NCBI RefSeq assembly: GCF_024398015.1
Contig: NZ_CP073747.1
Location: 506,501-570,500, forward strand
Reading direction: 5' to 3'
Length of the DNA stretch: 64,000 nt
Source of the DNA: Kordiimonas sp. SCSIO 12610
GTDB lineage: Bacteria; Pseudomonadota; Alphaproteobacteria; Sphingomonadales; Kordiimonadaceae
The translations under genes and the position numbers were made by a program. Positions within the stretch are counted from its first letter, which is position 1. Every line of letters starts with the position of its first letter. The notes under the pieces were generated by a model. That model made no database searches. It had not been told where the DNA came from and worked only from the letters and a program-made list of their open reading frames with translations. Shown one piece after another: positions 26,791 to 34,902 of the stretch.

Positions 26791-27399
26791 TTATGCTAAG
26801 AAAAGCTCTTTCGATGTAACATTCAACAAATGCAGTATTTCATTGATTGTTTTCTTCGGCTTATCCTGAAGGCACCAGTGTTTAATGGTAATCACTGACA
26901 GGTCGAACAAAATCGTTCGCCTTACTTTTATCTCTGCAGGTGTCAGATCTGTTAGCATATCATCAAGCATGCTATAGGCTTTCTTGAGGCCCGTTATGCC
27001 AATCTCTTCGATGGCTCGATCAAGACTAAAATCAGGCCTTGTGATTGCCTGCGATAAAAAGATCACATAATCAACACCAGCGTCTTCATGCTCTGCAAGT
27101 TCCGCAAGCGGCCTGATAAAGACATCAAGCAAATCTGTAAGGCTAGGATTTTCTCCAAGCGCGTCCAGCATTTCAATGCGTTTTTCGTCGATTAGCAGGG
27201 TTCGTTCATTAATTGCCGCCCGGATAAGGCCGTTTTTTGAACCGAAATGATATTGTAAAGCCGATTGATTTCTTTGCCCCGCAGTTCGTAAAATTTCCCT
27301 TGTTGAAACGTCAGCAAGCCCCTTAGTTGCAATGAGTTTCTCCGCGGCACGAATTAAAGCAGCGCGTGTTACGTCTGCACGTTTTGGTTTCTCTTCCAT
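26791..27399 (-). CDS. TetR family transcriptional regulator
   Basis: 202 residues from ATG 27399 (MEEKPKRAD); the frame also opens at a TTG 12 codons earlier. Residues 8-60 are a TetR helix-turn-helix (ALIRAAEKLIATKGLADVST, QSALQYHFGSKNGLIRAAI). The C-terminal ligand domain is of unassigned type. The gene is divergent from the PpiC-HupE pair; a 17-bp palindrome lies between them at 27504-27520, and a near-identical one stands in the promoter region of the GST/hydrolase genes at 30822-30836. It may therefore control both units. Confidence 0.88.
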   Translation of the reverse strand: MEEKPKRADVTRAALIRAAEKLIATKGLADVSTREILRTAGQRNQSALQYHFGSKNGLIRAAINERTLLIDEKRIEMLDALGENPSLTDLLDVFIRPLAELAEHEDAGVDYVIFLSQAITRPDFSLDRAIEEIGITGLKKAYSMLDDMLTDLTPAEIKVRRTILFDLSVITIKHWCLQDKPKKTINEILHLLNVTSKELFLA

Positions 27400-27503
27400 G
27401 ATAGTTTTTTGCGTACCCAAACGGTTAATATGCAATAAATCATATTAGATGTCTGGCTTTTTACGCTGTTCTCCTCCATAACAACATAGTCCCAAAATTG
27501 ATG

Positions 27504-27520
27504 TTAATGATTGTCATTAA
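27504..27520. promoter_or_regulatory. Palindromic operator candidate TTAATGA-TTG-TCATTAA
   Basis: Seven-base half-sites with a 3-base spacer, centred 34-50 bases upstream of the ppiC-like start and about 105 bases upstream of the tetR start. The 15-bp core TAATGA-NTG-TCATTA recurs at 30822-30836. TetR regulators usually bind such palindromes in their own divergent region. Confidence 0.55.
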
Positions 27521-27553
27521 TCAATGCAATAAGGAATTTAATCGGGGGTTCGA

Positions 27554-28324
27554 ATGAACGATACGATGCGCAATGGGTTGCTTTGGATAAGTATTGCAAC
27601 TGGTATCATACTTATACTGGTTGGAAGTATGGCGGAATTACCGCCCTTAAGCAAGAGTTTAACATCAAAGGATGAAACGACCCTTGGGTATGTGCATGGG
27701 GTTCCTGTCTCCAAGAGCCTGTATCGAACGATAAAAGGTGAAGAAGCAGACGCAACTGACCCCCAGAAAGTAGAGCGTTTTTTAAGCGAGCAAATTTTGA
27801 TAGAAAACGCTTTAGAACAAGGAGTTATATCGCGTGATCCTGTTTTGCGTGAAGCTGTTCTTGAGGTCATGCGCGAGTTTGTTGTCTCTGAGCAGAAGAT
27901 CGTAAAACCCACAGATCAACAACTTCGCGAATTGTATGCTTTAACTGTTGCTGATTATACGCCGCCAGTACGATATCAGGTAAGGACGCTACAAATTTCA
28001 AATGATGACCTTGCGCCGGACCCTGTTTTCGAAGGTGAAAATACAAGTCGTTTCCTACCACTTGGTATATTGAGGCGTAGTTTGGGTAATGATGTCGTTG
28101 AACAAATACTAACGATGGAAAGCGGTGATGTGGTCTCTCTGGAACGCGAAAATGGTGCAGTATTTGTGAAGCTAGATGGTATTCGCCGGAACGACGCGCC
28201 GGCATTTGAAACCATCAGGAACCGTGTGGAAGAGGCCTGGTACATACAGGAAGAAGAGAAGGCTTTTGATGCGTATCTGAAGTCATTGTTTAGTCAGTCA
28301 CAAGCTCAGAATATTCAAGAGTAA
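27554..28324 (+). CDS. Membrane-anchored PpiC/parvulin-type peptidyl-prolyl isomerase-like protein
   Basis: 256 residues. One N-terminal membrane helix (about 9-28) should anchor it with the bulk in the periplasm. An SurA/PrsA-like helical region (VERFLSEQILIENALEQGVISRDPVLREA) precedes a parvulin-like domain (about 135-215), then a helical tail. The rotamase part is diverged, so a chaperone role without isomerase activity is possible. Start ATG 27554 with a GGGGG ribosome binding site. The next gene (HupE-like) begins four bases after its stop, so the two are co-translated; this suggests it helps fold or mature that membrane protein. Confidence 0.8.
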   Translation: MNDTMRNGLLWISIATGIILILVGSMAELPPLSKSLTSKDETTLGYVHGVPVSKSLYRTIKGEEADATDPQKVERFLSEQILIENALEQGVISRDPVLREAVLEVMREFVVSEQKIVKPTDQQLRELYALTVADYTPPVRYQVRTLQISNDDLAPDPVFEGENTSRFLPLGILRRSLGNDVVEQILTMESGDVVSLERENGAVFVKLDGIRRNDAPAFETIRNRVEEAWYIQEEEKAFDAYLKSLFSQSQAQNIQE

Positions 28325-28328
28325 TATC

Positions 28329-29531
28329 ATGAAAAAAATCACGCTCTTATTCCTTCTTTTTGTTGCTCAATATTTTGTTTTCCAAAATTGTGCATATGCC
28401 CACTCGATTGGTAGGTCTTCGTCTTATTGGACGGTTGGTGCCGACATGGCTGACGTACGGTGGGCCTTATCTGAACGCGAATATCAATCTTTGCTGGCTG
28501 GCTCTGGCCTATCTCAGTTGGATACAGATCAAACCATAAATTTTTTGCAGAAGATTTTTAAAATAGAGGCAGTAAGTGGTACTTGTGATTTGATAAATCC
28601 ACAAGTGACTACTTTGCCGGTCGGTGATGTTGATCTTGGTTTTCAGCTTACTTGTCGGCCCGATAATGTCTCTCTTGAAGGTTTGTTCGCTGAAAGTTTG
28701 CGTCATGTGCATCTGGCGCACATCAAACTTCAAACTGGGCAAACTGTTGACACGCTGATTACAAGCGACCGGGACACATTTGCCATAAGCACTGAGGTTG
28801 GTGAAACAAGCTTTGTCTCAAATGCAGTTGATTACATTAAGCTCGGTTTCCTTCATATCCTTGAAGGCTTTGACCATCTTGCATTCCTGGTTGCGCTTTT
28901 GCTGATTGTTCGTGATGTCAGGTCGCTGTTCTGGGTTATCTCGGGTTTTACTGTCGGACACAGTATAACTTTGATTTTTGGGTCTTTGAACATACTGGCA
29001 GCGACACCAGAAATTATAGAACCACTGATTGCCTTCTCGATTGCCTTTACAGCCTGGGACGCTGTGATTTCCAAATCTGATCAGCCTTACAAGCCGCTTT
29101 TTCTTGGTCTTTTATCGGTTATAGTTTTGTTTGTAATTGATCAAAACATCAATGCGCAAATTCCACTGATTGCTTGGGTTGGTGTTCTTTTGCTCAGTGG
29201 TGGTGTTTGGATGTTCGCGCTTCAGGGCGAAGAAAAATCAAAGAAGATATTGCCTGCTGTTACGATAGGGTTCGGCCTTATCCACGGGTTTGGCTTTGCG
29301 GGTGTATTGGGTGATATTGGTTTACCAACGGATGGCAAGTTTACTGCGCTGCTGGGCTTTAATGTCGGCGTGGAATTAGGCCAGTTGGCCTTTGTTGCTG
29401 CTATGCTGACCATTGCATCACTGGGTACTTTGTTATCGCGAAATTTTGCAAATCTTATGCGTTTGATAATTTCGTTTGCTGTGGTTGGGCTTGGATTATA
29501 TTGGTTTGCAGAACGGGTGTTCCTAAGTTGA
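28329..29531 (+). CDS. HupE/UreJ family membrane protein with periplasmic N-terminal domain
   Basis: 400 residues. Signal peptide to about residue 24, then about 150 residues outside the membrane, then a HupE/UreJ-type membrane domain with FLHILEGFDHLAFLVALL, SGFTVGHSITL and GLIHGFGFAG, whose His and Asp residues form the metal-binding signature of nickel/cobalt permeases in this superfamily. Longer than classical HupE (about 200 residues) because of the N-terminal domain. Likely a transition-metal transporter, but no urease or hydrogenase gene is nearby to name nickel. Transcribed with the PpiC-like gene. Confidence 0.82.
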   Translation: MKKITLLFLLFVAQYFVFQNCAYAHSIGRSSSYWTVGADMADVRWALSEREYQSLLAGSGLSQLDTDQTINFLQKIFKIEAVSGTCDLINPQVTTLPVGDVDLGFQLTCRPDNVSLEGLFAESLRHVHLAHIKLQTGQTVDTLITSDRDTFAISTEVGETSFVSNAVDYIKLGFLHILEGFDHLAFLVALLLIVRDVRSLFWVISGFTVGHSITLIFGSLNILAATPEIIEPLIAFSIAFTAWDAVISKSDQPYKPLFLGLLSVIVLFVIDQNINAQIPLIAWVGVLLLSGGVWMFALQGEEKSKKILPAVTIGFGLIHGFGFAGVLGDIGLPTDGKFTALLGFNVGVELGQLAFVAAMLTIASLGTLLSRNFANLMRLIISFAVVGLGLYWFAERVFLS

Positions 29532-29570
29532 GGCAGGGTGATGTGAGGCCGGGTTTACTGCCTGTTTTTA
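29531..29570 (+). terminator. Possible terminator after the HupE-like gene
   Basis: AGGCAG (29531-29536) and CTGCCT (29558-29563) pair across a 21-base loop, followed by GTTTTTA. The loop is long, so confidence is limited. Confidence 0.45.
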
Positions 29571-29613
29571 CCTGACCTCACTCTTATACCTGACCAAAAT
29601 CACGGGCTTGTTA

Positions 29614-30768
29614 TCAGGCCCATACTTCCTTGAAGTTAACGCGCTCAATACGGCGTTTTGTTCTGAGTGATAAGATATCCTTCAATCCAACCTTTTCAAA
29701 TAATGCTTCAACATCCATTTTGTCTTCAGTGCTGAAATCTGTCACTGTATCAGTAAGGCGTTGCAGCATCCAGACAGAGTAATGACGCGCCATCAAGTCA
29801 AAATCCTGGTCGCGTACTTTTACCCTGAAACCACCAAGTGTTCGGGCATTGCTATCCCTAATCACAGGCTGTTTTGCTTCTATATCAGTGTTCTGTTCAA
29901 GGTGTGTATCAATGAAGTCGCACAAAGCCTTTAATTCCGGTAGATGGTCCTTGGCGATAATCTCCATCACAGGGAATAGTGTTTCGGGTATTTCATCATT
30001 TGCCAGCAGTTCGTTGTCCATGTCTGGGAATTCTGGCATATCATCGCCAACAGCATTCATCCGCTCAACCCAGCGCCAAACCCGATTGGCTTTCGTCTTC
30101 ATGATATGGGCGGGGGCAGGGTCACGTGCCAAATGGGCGTAAAGCGGCCCGATTAAGCCGTAATCAGCGATTGTTGACCTGCCACCAAGAATATAAGGAT
30201 ATTTCAGGAAATGATCGTTGAGAGCGCTTAGAAGCTCCATGTATGCTGCTTCTATTGTTGAAATTGTTGTCTCAGTAATACCAAGGGCGGGAAGATAACC
30301 ACTCATTTTTGCTTTTGATGGCGCGGCCAATTCCTTAGCAAGCGTGTCGTCAGCAACTGGATTCATAAACCTGCCAAATTCCAAAGAAATAAAATCATCA
30401 TTTTCCTCAGGAAAGTTCCACCGATAATGCATGGCAGGACGCAGTAATCCCTCGTCACCAAACAATTCAAACAAATGCGCCACGGCTTTCTGCTTTGGGC
30501 TGGCCGGGATCGCAGGCCGATCAGGGTGGCGTTCTTCAAGGGCATCAATAATTTCTGTTGTATCCTGATAAATAGCGCCGTCATGAGCGTCTAGAATAGG
30601 CATGACCATTCTACCCACAGCAGGTACCATGCGCGTGAAAAACTCAGGATGACTGGGTAAGCGCTCTTGAAAAGGAAGCGCTTTTTTTCTGAGGTAACAT
30701 CTTAGCTTACCACTATAGAGTGAAGGGGGGCATCCATACATGATGTAGGGCGCTGTGCTGGTTGTCAT
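29614..30768 (-). CDS. Glutathione S-transferase-like protein with extended C-terminus
   Basis: 384 residues from ATG 30768 (GAGGG nine bases upstream); an ATG three codons earlier touches that site and is less likely. Residues 8-85 are a thioredoxin-fold GST N-domain (YGCPPSLYSGKLRCYLRKK, YQDTTEIIDALEERHP), about 90-245 the helical GST C-domain (YILGGRSTIADYGLIGPLYAHL). A further 130 or so residues follow that ordinary GSTs (about 210 residues) lack. It may conjugate or reduce a hydrophobic substrate. It is divergent from the hydrolase-SDR-ALDH operon with the shared palindrome between them, suggesting it belongs to the same pathway. Confidence 0.8.
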   Translation of the reverse strand: MTTSTAPYIMYGCPPSLYSGKLRCYLRKKALPFQERLPSHPEFFTRMVPAVGRMVMPILDAHDGAIYQDTTEIIDALEERHPDRPAIPASPKQKAVAHLFELFGDEGLLRPAMHYRWNFPEENDDFISLEFGRFMNPVADDTLAKELAAPSKAKMSGYLPALGITETTISTIEAAYMELLSALNDHFLKYPYILGGRSTIADYGLIGPLYAHLARDPAPAHIMKTKANRVWRWVERMNAVGDDMPEFPDMDNELLANDEIPETLFPVMEIIAKDHLPELKALCDFIDTHLEQNTDIEAKQPVIRDSNARTLGGFRVKVRDQDFDLMARHYSVWMLQRLTDTVTDFSTEDKMDVEALFEKVGLKDILSLRTKRRIERVNFKEVWA

Positions 30769-30821
30769 CTCATTCATCCCTCAATTTATCAGTAATCAAA
30801 CACTGACTGATATTGACTATA

Positions 30822-30836
30822 TAATGAATGTCATTA
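30822..30836. promoter_or_regulatory. Palindromic operator candidate TAATGA-ATG-TCATTA
   Basis: Same core as the palindrome at 27504-27520. It lies 54-68 bases upstream of the GST-like start and about 110 bases upstream of the hydrolase start. On the minus strand a candidate promoter TTGACA (30856-30861) with CTTAAT 17 bases on (30833-30838) overlaps it, as expected for repression of the GST-like gene. Confidence 0.55.
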
Positions 30837-30945
30837 AGGTGTCAGGTGGGTTGATTGTCAAGCTGCGATGCTGGGTTTTCCGGACTGAATAGATCACATT
30901 GAATTTACTCAGTGATTATAATTATCGCGGCTTAAGGAGGGATAT

Positions 30946-31860
30946 ATGTCCATAAGAGCATGGCTGGTACGCCGTACAATTCGTAAAGTTTTTAGAGACC
31001 CTTTGGGGCCAAATGCAACGGAAACGCAGGTTGCAGAGCATTTCCCAAAGGCGCTGAAAGCCGGCGAAAGCAGAATGCCAAAAGCACCGCAGGATACTGT
31101 TGTTGAAAGTGTCGAAGGTGATGGATTTAAGGGTGATTGGGTCTATGCACCCAATACACCGAAAGGCCGTGTGATTTTTTACTGTCACGGCGGTGGCTAT
31201 GTTTGGGGTGGGCCCAAGCAGTACCGTGAATTTGGCTGGCGTCTCTCGGTTGCGAATAAAGCACGTGTGTTTTTGATAGATTATACACTAGCGCCTGAGA
31301 AGGTCTGCCCTACGCAAACGGAAGAAGCCTTAAAGGCATATGATTATTTGTGCGCTCATGATTATGCGACTGAGGGTCTTGTGATTGCGGGCGATTCAGC
31401 GGGTGGACACCTTGCGCTTGCGACCGCTCATCAGATCAGGGATATGGGTAAGCCTGCACTTCAGGCAATTAGCCTTATATCCCCGTGGCTAGACCTTACC
31501 GGAAGCGGAGATAGCGTAAAAACCAACAATAGCTCGGAAGTCATGTTAGACCCGAGAGGCATAGCGATTGCCGGTGAAATGTTTCGTGGTGATATGGCGG
31601 TGGACGACCCAAGGGTTTCCCCATTGTTTGCAGATCAATCGAACCTTCCTCCAATTTTGATACAAGTTGGTTCTGGTGAAATTCTTTTAAGCGATTCAAC
31701 ACGCTTGCAAGAGAAATTGAAATCACTTGGCGCTAAAAGCGACCTTAGGGTCTGGAAGAATATGCACCATGTTTGGCCAATGAGTGCCTCAGTCGTTCCC
31801 GAAGGGCGCAAAGCAATAACTGAAATGGCGGAGCACTTTGCCAAATACTGGAAATCTTAG
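30946..31860 (+). CDS. Alpha/beta hydrolase of the hormone-sensitive-lipase (HSL) type
   Basis: 304 residues. HSL-family oxyanion motif H81-G-G-G followed by the nucleophile elbow GD-S151-AGG, the Asp in EILLSDS and the His in MHHVWP complete a Ser-Asp-His triad. Such carboxylesterases cleave short or cyclic esters and lactones. The ribosome binding site AAGGAGG is strong. First of three tightly spaced genes (hydrolase, dehydrogenase, aldehyde dehydrogenase), an arrangement seen in pathways that open a lactone or ester and oxidise the alcohol to an acid; a Baeyer-Villiger monooxygenase is not encoded nearby. Confidence 0.9.
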   Translation: MSIRAWLVRRTIRKVFRDPLGPNATETQVAEHFPKALKAGESRMPKAPQDTVVESVEGDGFKGDWVYAPNTPKGRVIFYCHGGGYVWGGPKQYREFGWRLSVANKARVFLIDYTLAPEKVCPTQTEEALKAYDYLCAHDYATEGLVIAGDSAGGHLALATAHQIRDMGKPALQAISLISPWLDLTGSGDSVKTNNSSEVMLDPRGIAIAGEMFRGDMAVDDPRVSPLFADQSNLPPILIQVGSGEILLSDSTRLQEKLKSLGAKSDLRVWKNMHHVWPMSASVVPEGRKAITEMAEHFAKYWKS

Positions 31861-31869
31861 GAGAGTAAG

Positions 31870-32691
31870 ATGGCTGAAATAAAAACGGCTTTTATCACTG
31901 GGGCTGCATCCGGTATTGGAAGGGCACTCGCTGAGCAATTGGCAAACGAAGGTGTTGCACTTTATTTAACCGATATTAATGAAGATGCACTCAAAAATGT
32001 TGCGGACGACCTTAAAGCCAAGCAAGTCAACGTCCATTATAGAAAACTTGATGTCGCTAGCAAAGATGATGTCTTTGATACCATCAATTACGCTGAACAG
32101 AAAATTGGCGACCTTGATGCAATTTTCAATAATGCAGGTGTTTCCCTTACCGACAATATCGACACGATGACCTATGATGATTTTGAGTGGTTAATGGACA
32201 TCAATTTCTGGGGTGTGGTTCATGGTACCAAGGCGGTTTTGCCTAAAATGCTGGAACGTGGAACAGGTCACATTATTAATGTCTCGAGTATATTCGGTCA
32301 TATAGGTGTTCCTGGGCAATCGGCTTACTGTGCTGCCAAACACGCAGTGAAGGGATTTAACGAGTCTATTCATTATGACCTTAAAGATACGGGCGTTCAA
32401 ATTCATTCGGTGCATCCGGGTGGTGTCGATACAGGTATCGTTAAAAATGGTCGCCAGCTAAACAATAAAAACGGATCAATCGACCCTGCCGATATGCAAA
32501 AAAGATTTGAGACAATGGCGATTACAACACCAAAGAGGGCGGCAGAAATTATTCTTGAAGGTGTGCGGTCTTCAAAGTACCGAATTTTAGTCGGTAAGGA
32601 TGCAAAATTTGTTGATCGCTTCCAGCGATTTTTCCCTAATCTGTGGCGAAAACGTATGTTAAAGAATACAGGAACTGAAACTGCATTTTAG
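31870..32691 (+). CDS. Short-chain dehydrogenase/reductase
   Basis: 273 residues. Classical SDR: cofactor motif TGAASGIGRALA, NNAG, NVSSIFGH (catalytic Ser) and YCAAK (Tyr and Lys). The acidic D at the end of strand 2 (LTDINEDAL) favours NAD over NADP. The C-terminal extension (MAITTPKRAAEIILEGV, then a basic tail) is like that of acetoin/sterol-type SDRs that sit in hydrolase operons. Starts 9 bases after the hydrolase stop behind GGAGAG. Expected to oxidise an alcohol released by the hydrolase. Confidence 0.9.
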   Translation: MAEIKTAFITGAASGIGRALAEQLANEGVALYLTDINEDALKNVADDLKAKQVNVHYRKLDVASKDDVFDTINYAEQKIGDLDAIFNNAGVSLTDNIDTMTYDDFEWLMDINFWGVVHGTKAVLPKMLERGTGHIINVSSIFGHIGVPGQSAYCAAKHAVKGFNESIHYDLKDTGVQIHSVHPGGVDTGIVKNGRQLNNKNGSIDPADMQKRFETMAITTPKRAAEIILEGVRSSKYRILVGKDAKFVDRFQRFFPNLWRKRMLKNTGTETAF

Positions 32692-32717
32692 CGTGCTAAA
32701 TCATAAGGGATAAGAGT

Positions 32718-34139
32718 ATGCGTATTTTGGACAAGCATTATATTGGTGGTGCGTGGGTTAATCCTTTAGGCAATGACAAACGGGATATCATCAATCCTGC
32801 GAATGCAAAAAAGTCAGGGGAAATGATCCTTGGAACAGACGCAGATGTAGATGCTGCTGTGGTCGCTGCCAGAAGGGCTTTTGAAACCTTCGGGTTTTCA
32901 AGTGTTTCAGATCGTCTGGAGCTTTTACAAAATATTGTTGCTGAATATCAGGCACGTATGACTGAAATGGCTGAGGTTATTACGCTCGAAATGGGGGCGC
33001 CGAAAGCTTGGGCAGAGGGTGCCCATGCGCCGTCCGGCCTTGGCCATCTAATGACAGCGATCGAGGTTTTGAAAACCTATAGTTTTGAAGAAAAACTTGG
33101 GCAGGCAACTGTGAGGAAAGAGCCGATCGGTGTCGTTGGTATGATTACACCGTGGAATTGGCCGATTAATCAGATCACCTGCAAGGTCGCGCCCGCGATT
33201 GCAACAGGCTGCACGATGGTTTTAAAACCAAGTGAGGTCACACCATATAGTGCGCAATTGTTCACTGAAATTATGCACAAGGCAGGTGTGCCTGCGGGTG
33301 TCTATAATGTTGTGTACGGCGAAGGGCCAACGGTCGGCGAAACCATGTCCTTGCATCCTGATATAGATATGATTTCTATCACAGGTTCGGGTCGTGCAGG
33401 TGCCGCCGTTCAGGCCAATGCTGCGAAAACGATTAAGCGTGTCACGCAGGAACTTGGTGGTAAATCAGCGAACATCGTTTTGGATGATGCTGATTTTGAA
33501 AAGGTCGTAGCGCGCAGCGCAATTGGCGTGATGACGAATACTGGGCAAACCTGCACCGCGCTAAGCCGTATGCTGGTACCCAATGATAAGGTTGAGTTGG
33601 CTTCTGAGATCGCGGCAAAAGCGGTTTGCACAGTCGTTTCTGGTGACCCGCAAGACCCGGCAACAACGATGGGGCCGATCGCCCATGAAATTCAGTATAA
33701 AAAAGTTGGCCATATGATCCAGGAAGCTGTCGATGAAGGGGCGACCCTTGTCGCTGGCGGGGCGGATAGACCGGATACAGCACCTGCTGAAGGGTTTTAT
33801 GTCAAACCAACTGTTTTTTCTGGTGTTACACCCGAGATGACTATTGCAAAGGAAGAGGTGTTTGGTCCGGTTCTCGCGATTATGGGTTATGAGGACGAAG
33901 AAGACGCTATTCGTATTGCAAACGATAGTCCTTATGGATTGTCTGGAGCCGTGCAGTCAGGTGACCCTGAGCGTGCGCGACGTGTTGCAGCAAAACTGCG
34001 GACGGGAATGGTGTTGATTAACGGTGCGCGCAATGAATTGATGGCACCGTTTGGTGGCTATAAGCAATCGGGTAATGGCCGCGAATGGGGCCCCCATGCG
34101 TTCGCTGATTTCCTGGAATTAAAATCCGTAATGGAATAA
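32718..34139 (+). CDS. NAD(P)-dependent aldehyde dehydrogenase
   Basis: 473 residues, the usual length of the family. Seen: MITPWNWPINQ, KPSEVTPYSAQ (cofactor Lys), GSGRAGAAVQANAA, the Glu in ELGGKSANIV, the catalytic C279 in NTGQTCTALSR, and EEVFGPVLAIMGY. Third gene of the hydrolase-SDR-ALDH operon, so it probably oxidises the aldehyde of that pathway to the acid. Substrate class not determinable from sequence. A terminator-like hairpin overlaps the convergent thymidine kinase end. Confidence 0.92.
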   Translation: MRILDKHYIGGAWVNPLGNDKRDIINPANAKKSGEMILGTDADVDAAVVAARRAFETFGFSSVSDRLELLQNIVAEYQARMTEMAEVITLEMGAPKAWAEGAHAPSGLGHLMTAIEVLKTYSFEEKLGQATVRKEPIGVVGMITPWNWPINQITCKVAPAIATGCTMVLKPSEVTPYSAQLFTEIMHKAGVPAGVYNVVYGEGPTVGETMSLHPDIDMISITGSGRAGAAVQANAAKTIKRVTQELGGKSANIVLDDADFEKVVARSAIGVMTNTGQTCTALSRMLVPNDKVELASEIAAKAVCTVVSGDPQDPATTMGPIAHEIQYKKVGHMIQEAVDEGATLVAGGADRPDTAPAEGFYVKPTVFSGVTPEMTIAKEEVFGPVLAIMGYEDEEDAIRIANDSPYGLSGAVQSGDPERARRVAAKLRTGMVLINGARNELMAPFGGYKQSGNGREWGPHAFADFLELKSVME

Positions 34140-34165
34140 GCTGGAATAGACAAAGTCTTTTAAAG

Positions 34166-34207
34166 TGGCCTCATCGGTTATGAACTGGTGGGGCCATATA
34201 ATTTTTC
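34166..34207 (+). terminator. Terminator after the aldehyde dehydrogenase gene, overlapping the tdk 3' end
   Basis: TGGCCTCATC (34166-34175) and GGTGGGGCCA (34187-34196) pair over ten positions with two G-T pairs, and TATAATTTTT follows on the plus strand. The convergent thymidine kinase gene ends at 34178, inside the stem. Confidence 0.6.
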
Positions 34208-34768
34208 CATGAAATGCTGCCGACAGAGTGCGATATAGCGATCATTACCGCCAATTTCAATGGAGTCTCCTTCTTTAACTGCGTTGCCGTTTGCATCTAT
34301 CCGCAGGTTCATGCTTGCTTTCTTGCCGCATGTACAAATGGTTTTTAATTCATTCATTTCGTCCGCTAGTGCCAATAGCCATTTACTGCCTTCAAAAAGA
34401 TTTGCCTGAAAGTCGGTGCGAAGGCCGTAACAGAGAACTGGAATTTTTAAAGAGTCGGCAATGGCGGCTAATTGAAAAACCTGATCTTTGTTTAAAAACT
34501 GGGCTTCATCGACGAGAATACAGTGTAAGGGGCGATTTTTTATCGACTCAGCAACTATGGCAAACAGGTCTGTTCCTTCGTCAAAAATATTGGCCTCTGC
34601 GGTAATGCCAATTCTGGATGTGATAACGGGGTCGCCGTACCGATCGTCAATTTTAGCTGTGAACAACATAGTGTTCATGCCGCGCTCGCGGTAGTTAAAG
34701 CTGGACTGCAATAGTGTGGTTGTTTTGCCCGCATTCATTGCGGAATAGTAAAAATATAGCTTTGCCAT
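34178..34768 (-). CDS. tdk: Thymidine kinase
   Basis: 196 residues, type II thymidine kinase. N-terminal ATP loop [23 protein letters not shown] (Walker B/DExQ), GLRTDFQ, and a zinc site made of CTCGKKA and CRQHF near the C-terminus; the substrate lasso RYIALCRQH is also there. It phosphorylates thymidine to dTMP for salvage. It is convergent with the aldehyde dehydrogenase and divergent from the secreted adenosine-deaminase-like gene, so two nucleoside-salvage functions sit side by side. Confidence 0.95.
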   Translation of the reverse strand: MAKLYFYYSAMNAGKTTTLLQSSFNYRERGMNTMLFTAKIDDRYGDPVITSRIGITAEANIFDEGTDLFAIVAESIKNRPLHCILVDEAQFLNKDQVFQLAAIADSLKIPVLCYGLRTDFQANLFEGSKWLLALADEMNELKTICTCGKKASMNLRIDANGNAVKEGDSIEIGGNDRYIALCRQHFMEKLYGPTSS

Positions 34769-34902
34769 TCTGATTTTATTTCCTGAACCTGTTCTCTATA
34801 AAATGAACTAATCGTCTTTCAGGATATAGTCCAGTGTTGTTTGAAAGCTGCTGGCGATGTATGGATATTTTCTAATTCAATGCACAGCAAAGGGGCAAGA
34901 AA

